A stretch of 46,063 nt of DNA from Clostridia bacterium. Its GTDB lineage: Bacteria; Bacillota; Clostridia; Oscillospirales; CAG-272. The translations under genes and the position numbers were made by a program. The DNA is taken from positions 1-46,063 of the forward strand of contig JAFQPM010000003.1 of NCBI GenBank assembly GCA_017411745.1, read 5' to 3'. Positions 33,024 through 41,299 of this stretch are shown in pieces. A model generated the notes under the pieces. It searched no databases, was not told the DNA's origin, and saw only the letters and a program-made list of their open reading frames with translations. The first letter of the stretch is position 1, and each line of letters starts with the position of its first letter.

Positions 33024-33052
33024 ATTATAATATATAAACCAAAATTTATCAA
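33024..33052 (-). promoter_or_regulatory. Promoter of the dcw operon
   Basis: Minus strand: TTGATA (33047-33052), 17-base spacer, TATAAT (33024-33029). Transcription should begin near 33017, beside the GTGG repeats. No other good promoter is visible until ftsQ, so the ten genes probably form one transcription unit with internal hairpins. Confidence 0.8.
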
Positions 33053-33245
33053 GGGGGCTTGACCAATTTAAAAGAAAAATCGTTCAGTTTTTTAAATATT
33101 TTTATTCCTTTTGTGTGTATTTCTGCCTTCTTCAAACCAAAAAATGAGGCGTTTGAGGTGTTTTTACAATTCTTTTCAAGTTCTTACATTTATTTCCATT
33201 TTGGTGAAAATGAGAGCTTGCTCACAGAGAACGCAAATAAATAAT

Positions 33246-33281
33246 CCCCGACGCGAGTGTTTAGCAGGACTCGTGCCGAGG
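33246..33281 (-). terminator. Hairpin after the germination gene
   Basis: On the minus strand CCTCGGCACGAGT pairs with ACTCGCGTCGGGG, with one mismatch and G-T pairs, followed by ATTATTTATTT. It separates the germination gene from the dcw promoter. The rest of 33053-33245 is AT-rich with no gene seen. Confidence 0.65.
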
Positions 33282-33291
33282 ATATATGATG

Positions 33292-34749
33292 TCAGTCGTA
33301 TTTTTTCACTCTGAAGAACAATGACTTGAAAGCCTTATAATTAAAGGGAATCAGCGGGTAGAGGTAGTTTCTCTTTCCATTGACGGTCTTGTTGGTCGCG
33401 ACAAGAACGACCGTGAGGATCGTACCGCCGATAAAGCCCCAAAGGCCGAATATTGCAGTCAGGATCGTGAGCATTATCCTCATAAACTTGAAGGCATAGC
33501 CGAGCTCGTAGCTGCGCTGTGTGAAGTTTGCTATCGCGACGAATGCCATATAGAGAATGACCTCAGGGATAAGCCATCCGATATTGACCGCAAAGTCGCC
33601 GAGTATCAGTCCCCCGACTACCGACAAAGAGTTTGACAGCATATTCGGAGTGTTCAAGGACGCCATTCGCAAGCCGTCGATCACGAATTCGGTTATCAAT
33701 ATCTGCGCTATTATCGGTATCCTTCCCCTCTCCATCGGGATTATAAATTCAAGCCAATGCGGCACGAATTGTTGATGCATTACAAGCAGATACCAAAGCG
33801 GCACAAGGTAAAGTGTCAGCAAAAATACCAAATGACGAACCACGCGGATATAGTTACCCGTCAAAGGCGGGAAATAGAAATCGTTAGTCTCCTGCATGAA
33901 ATCAAAAATGCTCGTCGGCAAGACCATCGCTTGCGGCGAATTGTCGCAAAGAATGAGCACGCTTCCCTCAAGCAGCTGCGCCGCCGCGGAATCGGGACGC
34001 TCGGTGTATCTGATCTTGGGAAAGGGATTGTACCATTTCTTTTTGATCAGCGCCTCAGCAAGCGACTCGTTGCCAAGAGTCAGCGACTCGGTTTTTATTG
34101 CGCCAAGCTTCTTTTTGAGGTCCTCGACGTACTTGAGGTCGGCGCGGTCCTTCATATAGCAGACTACTATATCGGTCTTTGAGGAGCTTCCGATCGAAAG
34201 GTAGCTCATTATCAGCTCGGGATTGCGAATTCTTCGTCTTATCAGCGCAGTATTAAAAATGAGCGTTTCGACAAATCCGTCTCTCGCTCCGCGCATGACC
34301 TTATCTCCCTCGGGCTCGGCTGTCTGCCTTGCGGGATAAGTCCTCGCATCAATTATGATCGCATTTCCCCCGAAGGTCGAGCCGAGCATCAGAGTCGCAC
34401 CCGACGCGACGAATTTTATCATTTCCGAGAGGTCATCGGAGAGCTCTGCCTCGACGTAGGGAGCGTGAGCGCTCAAAAATTTTTCAGCTCTTCTCCTTGT
34501 CGACATTCCCTTCTCACTATCAGTACCGTCGGCGCTGTCGCCAAGTCCTTTGAGAGAAAGCAGATATATCATATATTTCGACATCACTGCGTCCTTGACG
34601 AATCCGTCGATATAATATAGCGTCAGCTCGTCCTTGCCGACGGTCAAGGTTTTCTTTATGAGATCAAAGTTTTCAGAGGTGTGCAAAATCTCATCGATCA
34701 AACGGATATTTTCCTTATAATCGGCTCCGAGTTGTCGTTTATCTTCCAT
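33292..34749 (-). CDS. GerA/SpoVAF family spore germination protein
   Basis: A 485-residue protein of the GerAA/SpoVAF family. The first 275 residues are the soluble domain (ENIRLIDEIL, and GSTFGGNAIIIDARTYPARQ with the typical EPEGDKVMRGARDGFVETLIFNTALIRRRIRNPEL). The last 200 residues contain about five membrane helices with the family signature ITEFVIDGLRMASLNTP. Such proteins form or assist germinant-gated channels in the inner spore membrane. No B or C subunit gene is beside it, so it is an orphan; SpoVAF is the closest type. AAAAGGTGG lies 9 bases before the ATG. Confidence 0.9.
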   Translation of the reverse strand: MEDKRQLGADYKENIRLIDEILHTSENFDLIKKTLTVGKDELTLYYIDGFVKDAVMSKYMIYLLSLKGLGDSADGTDSEKGMSTRRRAEKFLSAHAPYVEAELSDDLSEMIKFVASGATLMLGSTFGGNAIIIDARTYPARQTAEPEGDKVMRGARDGFVETLIFNTALIRRRIRNPELIMSYLSIGSSSKTDIVVCYMKDRADLKYVEDLKKKLGAIKTESLTLGNESLAEALIKKKWYNPFPKIRYTERPDSAAAQLLEGSVLILCDNSPQAMVLPTSIFDFMQETNDFYFPPLTGNYIRVVRHLVFLLTLYLVPLWYLLVMHQQFVPHWLEFIIPMERGRIPIIAQILITEFVIDGLRMASLNTPNMLSNSLSVVGGLILGDFAVNIGWLIPEVILYMAFVAIANFTQRSYELGYAFKFMRIMLTILTAIFGLWGFIGGTILTVVLVATNKTVNGKRNYLYPLIPFNYKAFKSLFFRVKKYD

Positions 34750-34868
34750 AATATATAACCACCTTTTCAAGTCGCTTCGAGCCACGAAAACGCAAAGCAT
34801 TTTTTGTGCGGCGCAAGGTATTTGTTGAGCACCGACATTTTGAGATTAGTATTTGCCCCTAAAAAAGA

Positions 34869-34910
34869 AAAATACGGCTTGGAGAGCGATATCTCAAGCC
34901 GTAATTTTTT
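34869..34910. terminator. Bidirectional terminator after nrdR
   Basis: TACGGCTTGGAGA pairs with TCTCAAGCCGTA (small mismatch) around GCGATA, flanked by AAAAAAGAAAAA on one side and ATTTTTT on the other. It ends the leftward nrdR transcript before the germination gene. Confidence 0.85.
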
Positions 34911-34970
34911 CTACATATGGAAATTTGTCAATAATTCAACAAATGGTTTATTTTTCGACAAATTGTTTTG

Positions 34971-35438
34971 TTATTCGTTTTTTTTGTCGCCTTTCTTGCC
35001 GTTTATAAGGTCCATGAGCTCATGCAAGAAATGCTCCGCGTCGTTGAATTCGCGATAAACCGAGGCAAAACGCACGTACGCGACCTGATCTCTCTTTTTG
35101 AGCTTCTCCATTACCATCTCGCCGATCTCGGCGGTCGTGACCTCCTTGGTCAAAGAGTTATGCAATTCGTTCTCTATCTCGGTAACTATCTCGTCGGCAT
35201 CAACGGGGCGCTTCTGCGTTGCCTTGAGTATGCCTGCAAGCAGCTTGGTGCGGTCGAAAAGCTCGGTCTCGCCGTTTTTCTTGGTGACGAATATCTGCAC
35301 CGACTCAAGCACCTCAAAGGTGGTAAATCGCTTCTGACATTCGAGACATTCGCGTCTTCTTCTTATACTGTTTCCCTCCGACACGGGTCTGGAGTCGAGC
35401 ACCTTGCTTTCGGCGCAGTTACAATATGGGCATCTCAT
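34971..35438 (-). CDS. nrdR: Transcriptional repressor NrdR
   Basis: Regulator of ribonucleotide reductase genes, 155 residues, normal length. The N-terminal zinc ribbon has Cys3, Cys6, Cys31 and Cys34 (MRCPYC and CLECQKRF), with the conserved SRP and IRRRREC between them. The ATP-cone domain follows from about residue 49. It senses dATP/ATP and represses nrd genes through NrdR boxes. GGAGG lies 8 bases before the ATG. I see no clear NrdR box in its own promoter region. Confidence 0.97.
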   Translation of the reverse strand: MRCPYCNCAESKVLDSRPVSEGNSIRRRRECLECQKRFTTFEVLESVQIFVTKKNGETELFDRTKLLAGILKATQKRPVDADEIVTEIENELHNSLTKEVTTAEIGEMVMEKLKKRDQVAYVRFASVYREFNDAEHFLHELMDLINGKKGDKKNE

Positions 35439-35471
35439 TTGGGGATCCTCCGTGCAAATTTCTTACTATTT

Positions 35472-35500
35472 ATTGTATCACATTTTGCCGCGTTTGTAAA
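35472..35500 (-). promoter_or_regulatory. Promoter of nrdR
   Basis: Minus strand: TTTACA (35495-35500), 17-base spacer, TACAAT (35472-35477). It is divergent from the pyridoxamine kinase promoter. Confidence 0.7.
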
Positions 35501-35540
35501 TAGTTTTTTTGTCGCAATAGACAAAATTTCGTTTTACTTA

Positions 35541-35569
35541 TTGACATTTCGCCGCTTCGGGAGTATAAT
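35541..35569 (+). promoter_or_regulatory. Promoter of the pyridoxamine kinase gene
   Basis: TTGACA (35541-35546), 17-base spacer, TATAAT (35564-35569), both exact. Confidence 0.88.
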
Positions 35570-35599
35570 CGTCTTATATTCATTTGCGAGGTATCCTTA

Positions 35600-36406
35600 A
35601 TGAAAAGAATTTTAACCGTACAAGATATATCCTGCGTCGGCAAGTGCTCGCTGACCGTTGCTCTGCCGATCATTTCGGCTCACGGCATCGAGGCGGCGAT
35701 CCTGCCCACAGCAGTTCTCTCAACGCATACCGCGTTCAACAAATTCACCTTCCGCGATCTGACCGATGACATCTCGCCTATCTGCAAGGTATGGCACGAC
35801 GAAGGAATCGAGTTTGACGGCATTTACACGGGCTATCTCGGCTCAAAGCAGCAGATCGATCTCGTGCTTGATATCTTCCGTGACTTCGGAGAGGGTAAAT
35901 TAAAGTTCGTCGATCCCGCTATGGGCGACAACGGTGTACTCTACAAGGGCTTTGACGAGGAGTTTGCCAAGGAGATGGCGCGACTTTGCGCGGCGGCGGA
36001 CATCATCGTCCCCAATCTCACCGAGGCCTGCTATATGCTCGGCGTTCCTTACGTGGCAAGCGGCTACGACGAGGACTACGTCAAGAACATTCTCGTTTCT
36101 CTGACAAATCTCGGCTGCAAAAAGGCGGTGCTGACAGGTATTGGCTTTGCTCCCGATCAGCTCGGCTGCTACGGTTATGACGCAGAGAGTGGCGAGTTTT
36201 TCTTCGACTACAACGAAAAGAAGCCGCAAAGCTTTCACGGAACGGGCGACGTTTTCGCTTCGGTCTGCTTCTCGCATCTGACGAACGGCAAATCTCTTTG
36301 CGAGGCGAGCGCTCTTGCCGCGGACTTCGTTTGCGACAGCATTGACGCGACGATCAACGACGAAAAGCCGATCTGGTACGGAGTCAATTTTGAAAAGGTT
36401 TTATAA
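35600..36406 (+). CDS. Pyridoxamine/pyridoxal kinase
   Basis: Ribokinase-fold enzyme, 268 residues, that phosphorylates pyridoxamine or pyridoxal in vitamin B6 salvage. The N-terminus, VQDISCVGKCSLTVALPIISAHGIEAAILPTAVLSTHT, is highly characteristic of the PdxY-like group in Firmicutes. The segment VDPAMGDNGVLYKGF and the catalytic anion hole HGTGDVFASV (catalytic Asp in GTGD) are intact. GAGG lies about 8 bases before the ATG. It is monocistronic with its own promoter and terminator. Confidence 0.93.
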   Translation: MKRILTVQDISCVGKCSLTVALPIISAHGIEAAILPTAVLSTHTAFNKFTFRDLTDDISPICKVWHDEGIEFDGIYTGYLGSKQQIDLVLDIFRDFGEGKLKFVDPAMGDNGVLYKGFDEEFAKEMARLCAAADIIVPNLTEACYMLGVPYVASGYDEDYVKNILVSLTNLGCKKAVLTGIGFAPDQLGCYGYDAESGEFFFDYNEKKPQSFHGTGDVFASVCFSHLTNGKSLCEASALAADFVCDSIDATINDEKPIWYGVNFEKVL

Positions 36407-36412
36407 AAAAAT

Positions 36413-36445
36413 CAGGGCTGTCCATTGGGGGACAGCCCGTTTTTG
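36413..36445. terminator. Bidirectional terminator
   Basis: GGGCTGTCC (36415-36423) pairs with GGACAGCCC (36430-36438) around ATTGGG. GTTTTTG follows on the plus strand and ATTTTTTT on the minus strand, so it closes both the kinase gene and the eight-gene leftward unit. Confidence 0.92.
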
Positions 36446-36446
36446 A

Positions 36447-36845
36447 TTATTTCATCAATTCATCGGTCAGGCGCAAAATCTCGGGGGCTATCTTCTGTCT
36501 TTCGCTCTTGAGAACACCCCTGTAGATCGGGTGCGCGAGTGCGACCAGCGCACCGCCTACAAATCCGACTGCTATGCCGACTATCATCGCAATATTCTCT
36601 GCAAGTCCGAGCGCCGCGCCGATATCCGTCATCGCAAGGCTCATACCAAAGCCGAGAATGAGTGCGCCGATCACACCGATCGTTATAGCGACGGTCTGCG
36701 CCCTGTTCGAAGCGCTTTTGTCGAGTCGGCGAAGTCTTTCTATCTTGGTTTCTTCCTTCTCTGCGTATTTTTCTCTGATCTTTCGCAGCTCCTCCTGCTC
36801 CTTGACCGAGTAGGTGTACTGAAATTTATTTTCGTTGTTATCCAT
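36447..36845 (-). CDS. Small membrane protein with two helices, unknown function
   Basis: A 132-residue protein. The first 50 residues are charged and probably a coiled coil (KEQEELRKIREKYAEKEETKIERLRRLDK). Two hydrophobic helices follow at about 50-72 and 85-106, then a basic helix ends the protein. GAGGA lies about 5 bases before the ATG at 36845. It overlaps the upstream gene by 8 bases and is the last gene of the ABC/two-component unit. I do not recognise it. Confidence 0.75.
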   Translation of the reverse strand: MDNNENKFQYTYSVKEQEELRKIREKYAEKEETKIERLRRLDKSASNRAQTVAITIGVIGALILGFGMSLAMTDIGAALGLAENIAMIVGIAVGFVGGALVALAHPIYRGVLKSERQKIAPEILRLTDELMK

Positions 36846-37728
36846 TTTTATCCTCATTCAAAAGCTTTATTTTCTTCGTGCTCTGCACGATCATATTTAT
36901 TGCCATTACCACGATCACGACCGAGACCGCGGCACCGACCCCACCAAGCATAAGCTTTTCGGAGAGGACATCCATCGTGCCGTCGCTGAAGGTCGTCAGC
37001 ATCGTCGACGTCAACGTTAGCATAGATACACAAGCCGCCGCAAGACTGATCGCCTTGGACGCAGAATATATCGGGCTGTTGTATTTGCGGTATTTCACTA
37101 TGTTGACGATCGCGACCGCAAATGCCGTAAATGTGTATGCCGCCATGGCGATCGCCGTGATCATTCCGTGCTCGAACGTTCTGTTCCAATAAACCATAAA
37201 GAACACGATCAGCGAGAGCGCAAGGTTCATCACGAGGAAGATCCAACCGCACGCGCGGTATTTTATCAGCTCCTCGCGCATCCTCTCGCCGGGCTTATGG
37301 ATCGCAGTATGCCGCACCAAAAAAAATCGCATAACGGCAAGGAAAATATAGTAGACCGCAAAGGAATAGAACCAAAAGGTCTTGTGCAAAAATCCAAGCC
37401 AAAGCTGCAGCGCCGCGTAGGCAATATTCCACGCAAGCGAGCCGAAAAGCGACACGTTCACACGGAGTCGGTCGTCCTCAAGCCAGCGCCGAGCGTATTT
37501 ATTCTCGTTTTTAAAATTTCTGAAAAATCTGATAAGATACGGTATTTTGAAGCACCATACCGTCAAGGTATACGCCGCCAATACGTAAGATACTATCGCA
37601 AGCGGCGATTCGGTTCCCAAAAACACCATCGAATAAACGAGAAAAACTGTTGCTATGGGAACGAGAATTATCATTATAGCGATATGCGGAAAGAGCAAGC
37701 TCTTACCGAGCTTTTTCCAGAATTCCAT
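36838..37728 (-). CDS. Polytopic membrane protein of unknown function
   Basis: A 296-residue integral membrane protein with about eight hydrophobic segments in pairs (for example IAIMIILVPIATVFLVYSMVF, PLAIVSYVLAAYTLTVWCF, ACGWIFLVMNLALSLIVFFMVY, AVSVVIVVMAINMIVQ) and a basic loop between the second and third. No catalytic motif is seen. AAGGAG lies 8 bases before the chosen ATG. It overlaps the kinase gene by 26 bases, so it is made together with it and may be an accessory of the system. Confidence 0.8.
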   Translation of the reverse strand: MEFWKKLGKSLLFPHIAIMIILVPIATVFLVYSMVFLGTESPLAIVSYVLAAYTLTVWCFKIPYLIRFFRNFKNENKYARRWLEDDRLRVNVSLFGSLAWNIAYAALQLWLGFLHKTFWFYSFAVYYIFLAVMRFFLVRHTAIHKPGERMREELIKYRACGWIFLVMNLALSLIVFFMVYWNRTFEHGMITAIAMAAYTFTAFAVAIVNIVKYRKYNSPIYSASKAISLAAACVSMLTLTSTMLTTFSDGTMDVLSEKLMLGGVGAAVSVVIVVMAINMIVQSTKKIKLLNEDKNG

Positions 37729-38815
37729 TTGCAAATCTCCTTATTTTGACGATAAACGTACTTCCATCGCCGACCGCGCTCTCAACTCTTATCTCTCCGC
37801 CAACTATATCGACTACGCGCTTGACAAGTGCGAGTCCGAGCCCGTTACCCTGAGTCGCGCGCGAGCTATCTCCCTGATAGAACTTTTCAAAGACGTGCGC
37901 TCCGACCTCCGCGCTCATTCCGCAGCCCGTATCGCGAACCGATACCGTCGCGTATTTCTCGTCGGCGCGGAGAGCGACCGAGACCTTGCCTCCATCATCG
38001 GTAAATTTGAAGGCATTGGAAAAAAGATTATTCCAGACGAGCAGGAGAAGCTCGGAGTCGCCCGAAACGGTCACTCCGTCCTCAATATCGGTCTCAACGT
38101 CGATGTTTCGGCTCTCCCAGACGTTCTCGTACTGCAAAAGGCTCTCGCAGAGCTGCTCGGAGAGGTCAAAGCTCTCATTTTTAGGATATATCTGCTGATT
38201 TTCAAGCCGATTGAGCTTGAGAATATTAGTCATCATATCGGACAGACGGCGGCAGGACTCACTCACAGCCGCGGCGTACTCAAGCCTTTTTTCGTCGGTC
38301 AGATCGGGAGAAGCGAGCAATCTGCCGTAATTCTGCATCACCGCAAGCGGTGTTTTCATCTCGTGAGATACGTTTGCGATGAAATCCGAGCGCAAGGTCT
38401 CAACTCCCTCAAGCTCCTCTGCCATTTTGTTTATACTCGCTATCATTTCGTTAAAGCGCTCGTCAGTCGTGATTCCCGAGACTCTCGGGATACGCACGCT
38501 GAAGTCCCCGAGCATCATCTGCTCCGCCGCCTTTGCGATCTGCTTTAGCGGTCGCTCAAACATAAGCCTTCTCCGAACGGTATCGACGATCATAATTATC
38601 AGACTGATAAACACGACGTTCCAGAACGTGACCTTCGCCGCAAACGAAATATTCTCGCCCGTCAGCTCTACACCAAGCTCCTTTTCAAGCAGGGTGACGA
38701 AAAGCATAACGCAGCAGGTTATAACGAAAGCAACGAACAAAAAGTACGTGAAATAGCGGTACAGGACGCGCAGTATCTTTGCGAAGATCTTTTTCGCCTT
38801 TTCATTCTTGGTCAT
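37703..38815 (-). CDS. Intramembrane-sensing sensor histidine kinase
   Basis: A 370-residue kinase. Two membrane helices (about 21-43 and 62-80) enclose only about 18 extracytoplasmic residues, the layout of intramembrane-sensing kinases that respond to cell-envelope antibiotics, often through a partner transporter. A HAMP-like linker follows (RPLKQIAKAAEQMMLGDFSVRIP), then the dimerisation helix with phospho-acceptor His151 (FIANVSHEMKTPLAVM), and the ATP-binding domain with N box (LLVWNNLFSNAFKF), DTGCGM and GNGLGLALVKRVV. It overlaps the response-regulator gene by 4 bases. Confidence 0.93.
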   Translation of the reverse strand: MTKNEKAKKIFAKILRVLYRYFTYFLFVAFVITCCVMLFVTLLEKELGVELTGENISFAAKVTFWNVVFISLIIMIVDTVRRRLMFERPLKQIAKAAEQMMLGDFSVRIPRVSGITTDERFNEMIASINKMAEELEGVETLRSDFIANVSHEMKTPLAVMQNYGRLLASPDLTDEKRLEYAAAVSESCRRLSDMMTNILKLNRLENQQIYPKNESFDLSEQLCESLLQYENVWESRNIDVETDIEDGVTVSGDSELLLLVWNNLFSNAFKFTDDGGKVSVALRADEKYATVSVRDTGCGMSAEVGAHVFEKFYQGDSSRATQGNGLGLALVKRVVDIVGGEIRVESAVGDGSTFIVKIRRFANGILEKAR

Positions 38816-39483
38816 TTGAGCACCGCCTTATATCCGAGTCCGTGCACCGTTACGATCTCAAAGGAGTCACAATCGGCGAGCTTGGCGCGGAGCTTGGTCA
38901 TATAAACGTCGACCGTGCGCGTGCCCGACTGCGTATCCACGTCCCAGAATTCGTCCATAAGCTGTGTACGGGTAAAGGTCTTTTTCGGGTAGGACAAAAG
39001 CTTATAGAGAATGTCGAATTCTCTTGTGGTCAGCGCGATCTCCTCGTCTCCAAGGCTTGCCGTTCTTTCGTCGGCGTCCATTACGAAGCTGCCGATCTCA
39101 AGACGGCGGCTCGACGCGATCTTCGCGCGGCGCAGAAGCGCGCCAATTCGCAAGAACATCTCGTCAAGGTCGATCGGCTTGACCATATAGTCGTCCGCGC
39201 CGACTCTGAAGCCTCTTTGCTTGGAAGCGAAGTCATCGCGCGCCGTGACGAAAAGTATCGGGATATCGTTGTTGAGCGAACGAACCGTTTTCGCAAACTC
39301 AAATCCGTCTATATTCGGCATCATAATATCTGAAATGATGAGGTCAAAGGTGGTCTTGTACATCTCGTCGTAGGCGTCCTCGGCGCACAAGCTGCCGACC
39401 GCCTCGTAGCCGTTGTTATTCAAAAATGAACAGACCGAGCGATTGAGGTCTCTGTCGTCCTCAACTACAAGTATCTTAAACAT
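38812..39483 (-). CDS. OmpR-family response regulator
   Basis: A 223-residue regulator. The receiver domain has the acidic pair in VVEDD, phospho-acceptor Asp52 (DLIISDIMMPNIDG) and a later Lys (FVTARDD and MVKPID region). The C-terminal winged helix includes LTTREFDILYKLLSYPKKTFTRTQLMDEFW and TRTVDVYMTKLRAKL. GGAGGA lies 5-6 bases before the chosen ATG; an upstream open extension of 15 codons has no ribosome binding site. It should activate the transporter operon just upstream. Confidence 0.95.
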   Translation of the reverse strand: MFKILVVEDDRDLNRSVCSFLNNNGYEAVGSLCAEDAYDEMYKTTFDLIISDIMMPNIDGFEFAKTVRSLNNDIPILFVTARDDFASKQRGFRVGADDYMVKPIDLDEMFLRIGALLRRAKIASSRRLEIGSFVMDADERTASLGDEEIALTTREFDILYKLLSYPKKTFTRTQLMDEFWDVDTQSGTRTVDVYMTKLRAKLADCDSFEIVTVHGLGYKAVLK

Positions 39484-39509
39484 AATTTTTCCTCCGACTG
39501 TCAACTTTA

Positions 39510-39520
39510 CTTGTATTATA
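39510..39520 (-). promoter_or_regulatory. Weak promoter candidate before the response-regulator gene
   Basis: A TATAAT box lies here on the minus strand (within GTTATAATAC), about 30 bases before the response-regulator start, with no good -35 but a TTAAC sequence nearby. It may give separate, regulated expression of the two-component genes. Confidence 0.4.
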
Positions 39521-39560
39521 ACACTCAAATGTTAAGATTTTGTTTGCATTTTGGCTTTTT

Positions 39561-40382
39561 TTACACTAAACTCGTCTTTTTGAGCACCAAATTGCTGAAT
39601 GCTCCGAGTCCGAGCGCGAACAATGCTCCTCCAAAGAGGCAGAGTGCGACGTTTATCGCGGTCGAACCGACGGGTGCGGCGACCAGATCGATCATCATAA
39701 AGAGCAGCATACCGCCGCCAAGCGAGCCGCAGATAGCAAGCCATGCCCTCTGCTTTGCCGCCACGCTGATCAGCGTGAAGATAGAAACGAACACGAGCAT
39801 CAGAAAGATCTTTGCTATCATGCTCATCACGATATTAGTTGCGGTCAGATTATACGTCGACAGGTCAAAGGACAGACCCGAGATCGCTCCGCCGAGTATC
39901 GTGCCGACAAAATAAGCTATCAGCATAAGCGCTCCGCAAATAAATCCCGCGAGCGTCTTTGAGGTTACGTAATCACCCTTTTTTGCGCGGACTGTAAATA
40001 GATTTTTTGAATATCCGCTTCGAAAATCCTCCGAAATAAAGAGACAGACGAATACCGAAACACCCATAAACGCCATATTTATGTTACACATCGCGAATAT
40101 TTCAGCGCCCTTGACCTTTTCATCGCTCGGAAGCGTGCCGAGGTTCTGCCAGGCGCTCTCGGGGCCCTCCATTATGACAATCTCTCCCGTCTGCTGATTG
40201 ATGCTCTCACTTCCGTCCATCATATTCATCATGACCGTCATAACGATCGGAATAAGGAGCGCGCAAGCGATCAGAATATAGAAGCATCTCGATCTCCACA
40301 TTCTGCGAAAATCGACCCTAAGCATACTGCGAAGTCGTTTGCCAAAGCCGACCGACTCGAATTTTACGCCGTTTTCCATCAT
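39561..40382 (-). CDS. ABC-2 type permease of the second transporter pair
   Basis: A 273-residue membrane protein with six hydrophobic segments and a large first extracytoplasmic loop, as in lantibiotic-immunity or BcrB-like permeases. It shares its N-terminal pattern with the permease at 41300-42136 (KFES-x-GF-x-RL-x-ML-x-VDF), the stretch DFRSGYSKNLFTVRAKKGDYVTSKTLA matching DYKSGYVKQLFTTHAKKQDYMISKTLA. The start ATG overlaps the stop of its ATPase gene (ATGA type), so translation is coupled. Confidence 0.9.
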   Translation of the reverse strand: MMENGVKFESVGFGKRLRSMLRVDFRRMWRSRCFYILIACALLIPIVMTVMMNMMDGSESINQQTGEIVIMEGPESAWQNLGTLPSDEKVKGAEIFAMCNINMAFMGVSVFVCLFISEDFRSGYSKNLFTVRAKKGDYVTSKTLAGFICGALMLIAYFVGTILGGAISGLSFDLSTYNLTATNIVMSMIAKIFLMLVFVSIFTLISVAAKQRAWLAICGSLGGGMLLFMMIDLVAAPVGSTAINVALCLFGGALFALGLGAFSNLVLKKTSLV

Positions 40383-41281
40383 TTCTTGCCTCCCGTCATC
40401 AGATCTATATAGTATTCCTCAAGTCCGATCTTGTCGGTCTTGAGCTCGGTGACCGTGATATTGTTTTCGTAAAGATAGGACACGATCTCCTCGGGAGTCA
40501 CGGCATCGTAAACGCGCAGATATCCCGCCTCGTCCTCCTCAACTCTCGAATACTTGCAGCCGAGGAGCATTTTCGTTCTGTTTAGATCGGCACTTTGAAG
40601 CGCAACGTAGGTGCGGCAGCTCGCGTCAAGCTCCTCTGCGGTCATCTCAACGATCATTTTGCCGTGACGAATGATGCCGTAGTGTGTCGCGACCTTTTGC
40701 AGCTCGCCGAGCAGGTGCGAGGACACGACGATCGAGCGCCTGCCGTCCTTGATTATATCGAGAAAGACCTCGCGCATAATTCTCATACCGTCGGCGTCAA
40801 GTCCGTTGAGGGGCTCGTCGAGCACGAGTAGAGTGGGATCGCCAAGAAGCGCCATAGCAATTCCGACTCTCTGCTTCATACCGAGCGAGCAGTTTTTGAA
40901 TTTATTGGACGCCGCGCCCTCCATTCTCACGGTCTTGAGCACCTTTATGACCTCTTTTTCGGGGTTTTTGATGTTCAGATTTGCCGCTTGGAGCATCATA
41001 TTATCCCAAACGGTGAGGTTTGGAAAGCAGCCTGGGGCTTCGATCAGCACGCCGATCTTGGCTCTTACGTCGCCGTCGGTGTGATCTCTGCCGTAAAGCT
41101 TTATCGAGCCGCTACTTACGGGGATAAGTCCGCAGATCATCTTCTCGGTGGTCGATTTTCCCGAGCCGTTCTCGCCGATAAAGCCGTATATCGCACCCAT
41201 AGGCACGGTCATATCAAGACCGCAAACGGCTTGCTTTACACCGAAGCTTTTGGAAAGATTTTTTGTTTCTATTGCATTCAT
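40379..41281 (-). CDS. BcrA-like ABC transporter ATPase, second pair
   Basis: A 300-residue ATPase. Walker A is GENGSGKST, the signature region is CSLGMKQRVGIAMALLGDP (a degenerate LSGGQ as usual for the BcrA/lantibiotic group), and Walker B is LLVLDEPLNGLD, followed by the switch His in SSHLLGEL. It is clearly similar along its whole length to the ATPase at 42138-43040, including identical first residues MNAIE and last motif KIGLEEYY, so the two arose by duplication. It pairs with the permease directly downstream. Confidence 0.94.
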   Translation of the reverse strand: MNAIETKNLSKSFGVKQAVCGLDMTVPMGAIYGFIGENGSGKSTTEKMICGLIPVSSGSIKLYGRDHTDGDVRAKIGVLIEAPGCFPNLTVWDNMMLQAANLNIKNPEKEVIKVLKTVRMEGAASNKFKNCSLGMKQRVGIAMALLGDPTLLVLDEPLNGLDADGMRIMREVFLDIIKDGRRSIVVSSHLLGELQKVATHYGIIRHGKMIVEMTAEELDASCRTYVALQSADLNRTKMLLGCKYSRVEEDEAGYLRVYDAVTPEEIVSYLYENNITVTELKTDKIGLEEYYIDLMTGGKK

Positions 41282-41299
41282 ACTCTGAAGATCCTTTCA

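Noticed and set aside
33059..33244. 61-codon open frame in the gap upstream of mraZ
   Set aside because: It is AT-rich and Phe-rich, lies across a promoter region and lacks a ribosome binding site.
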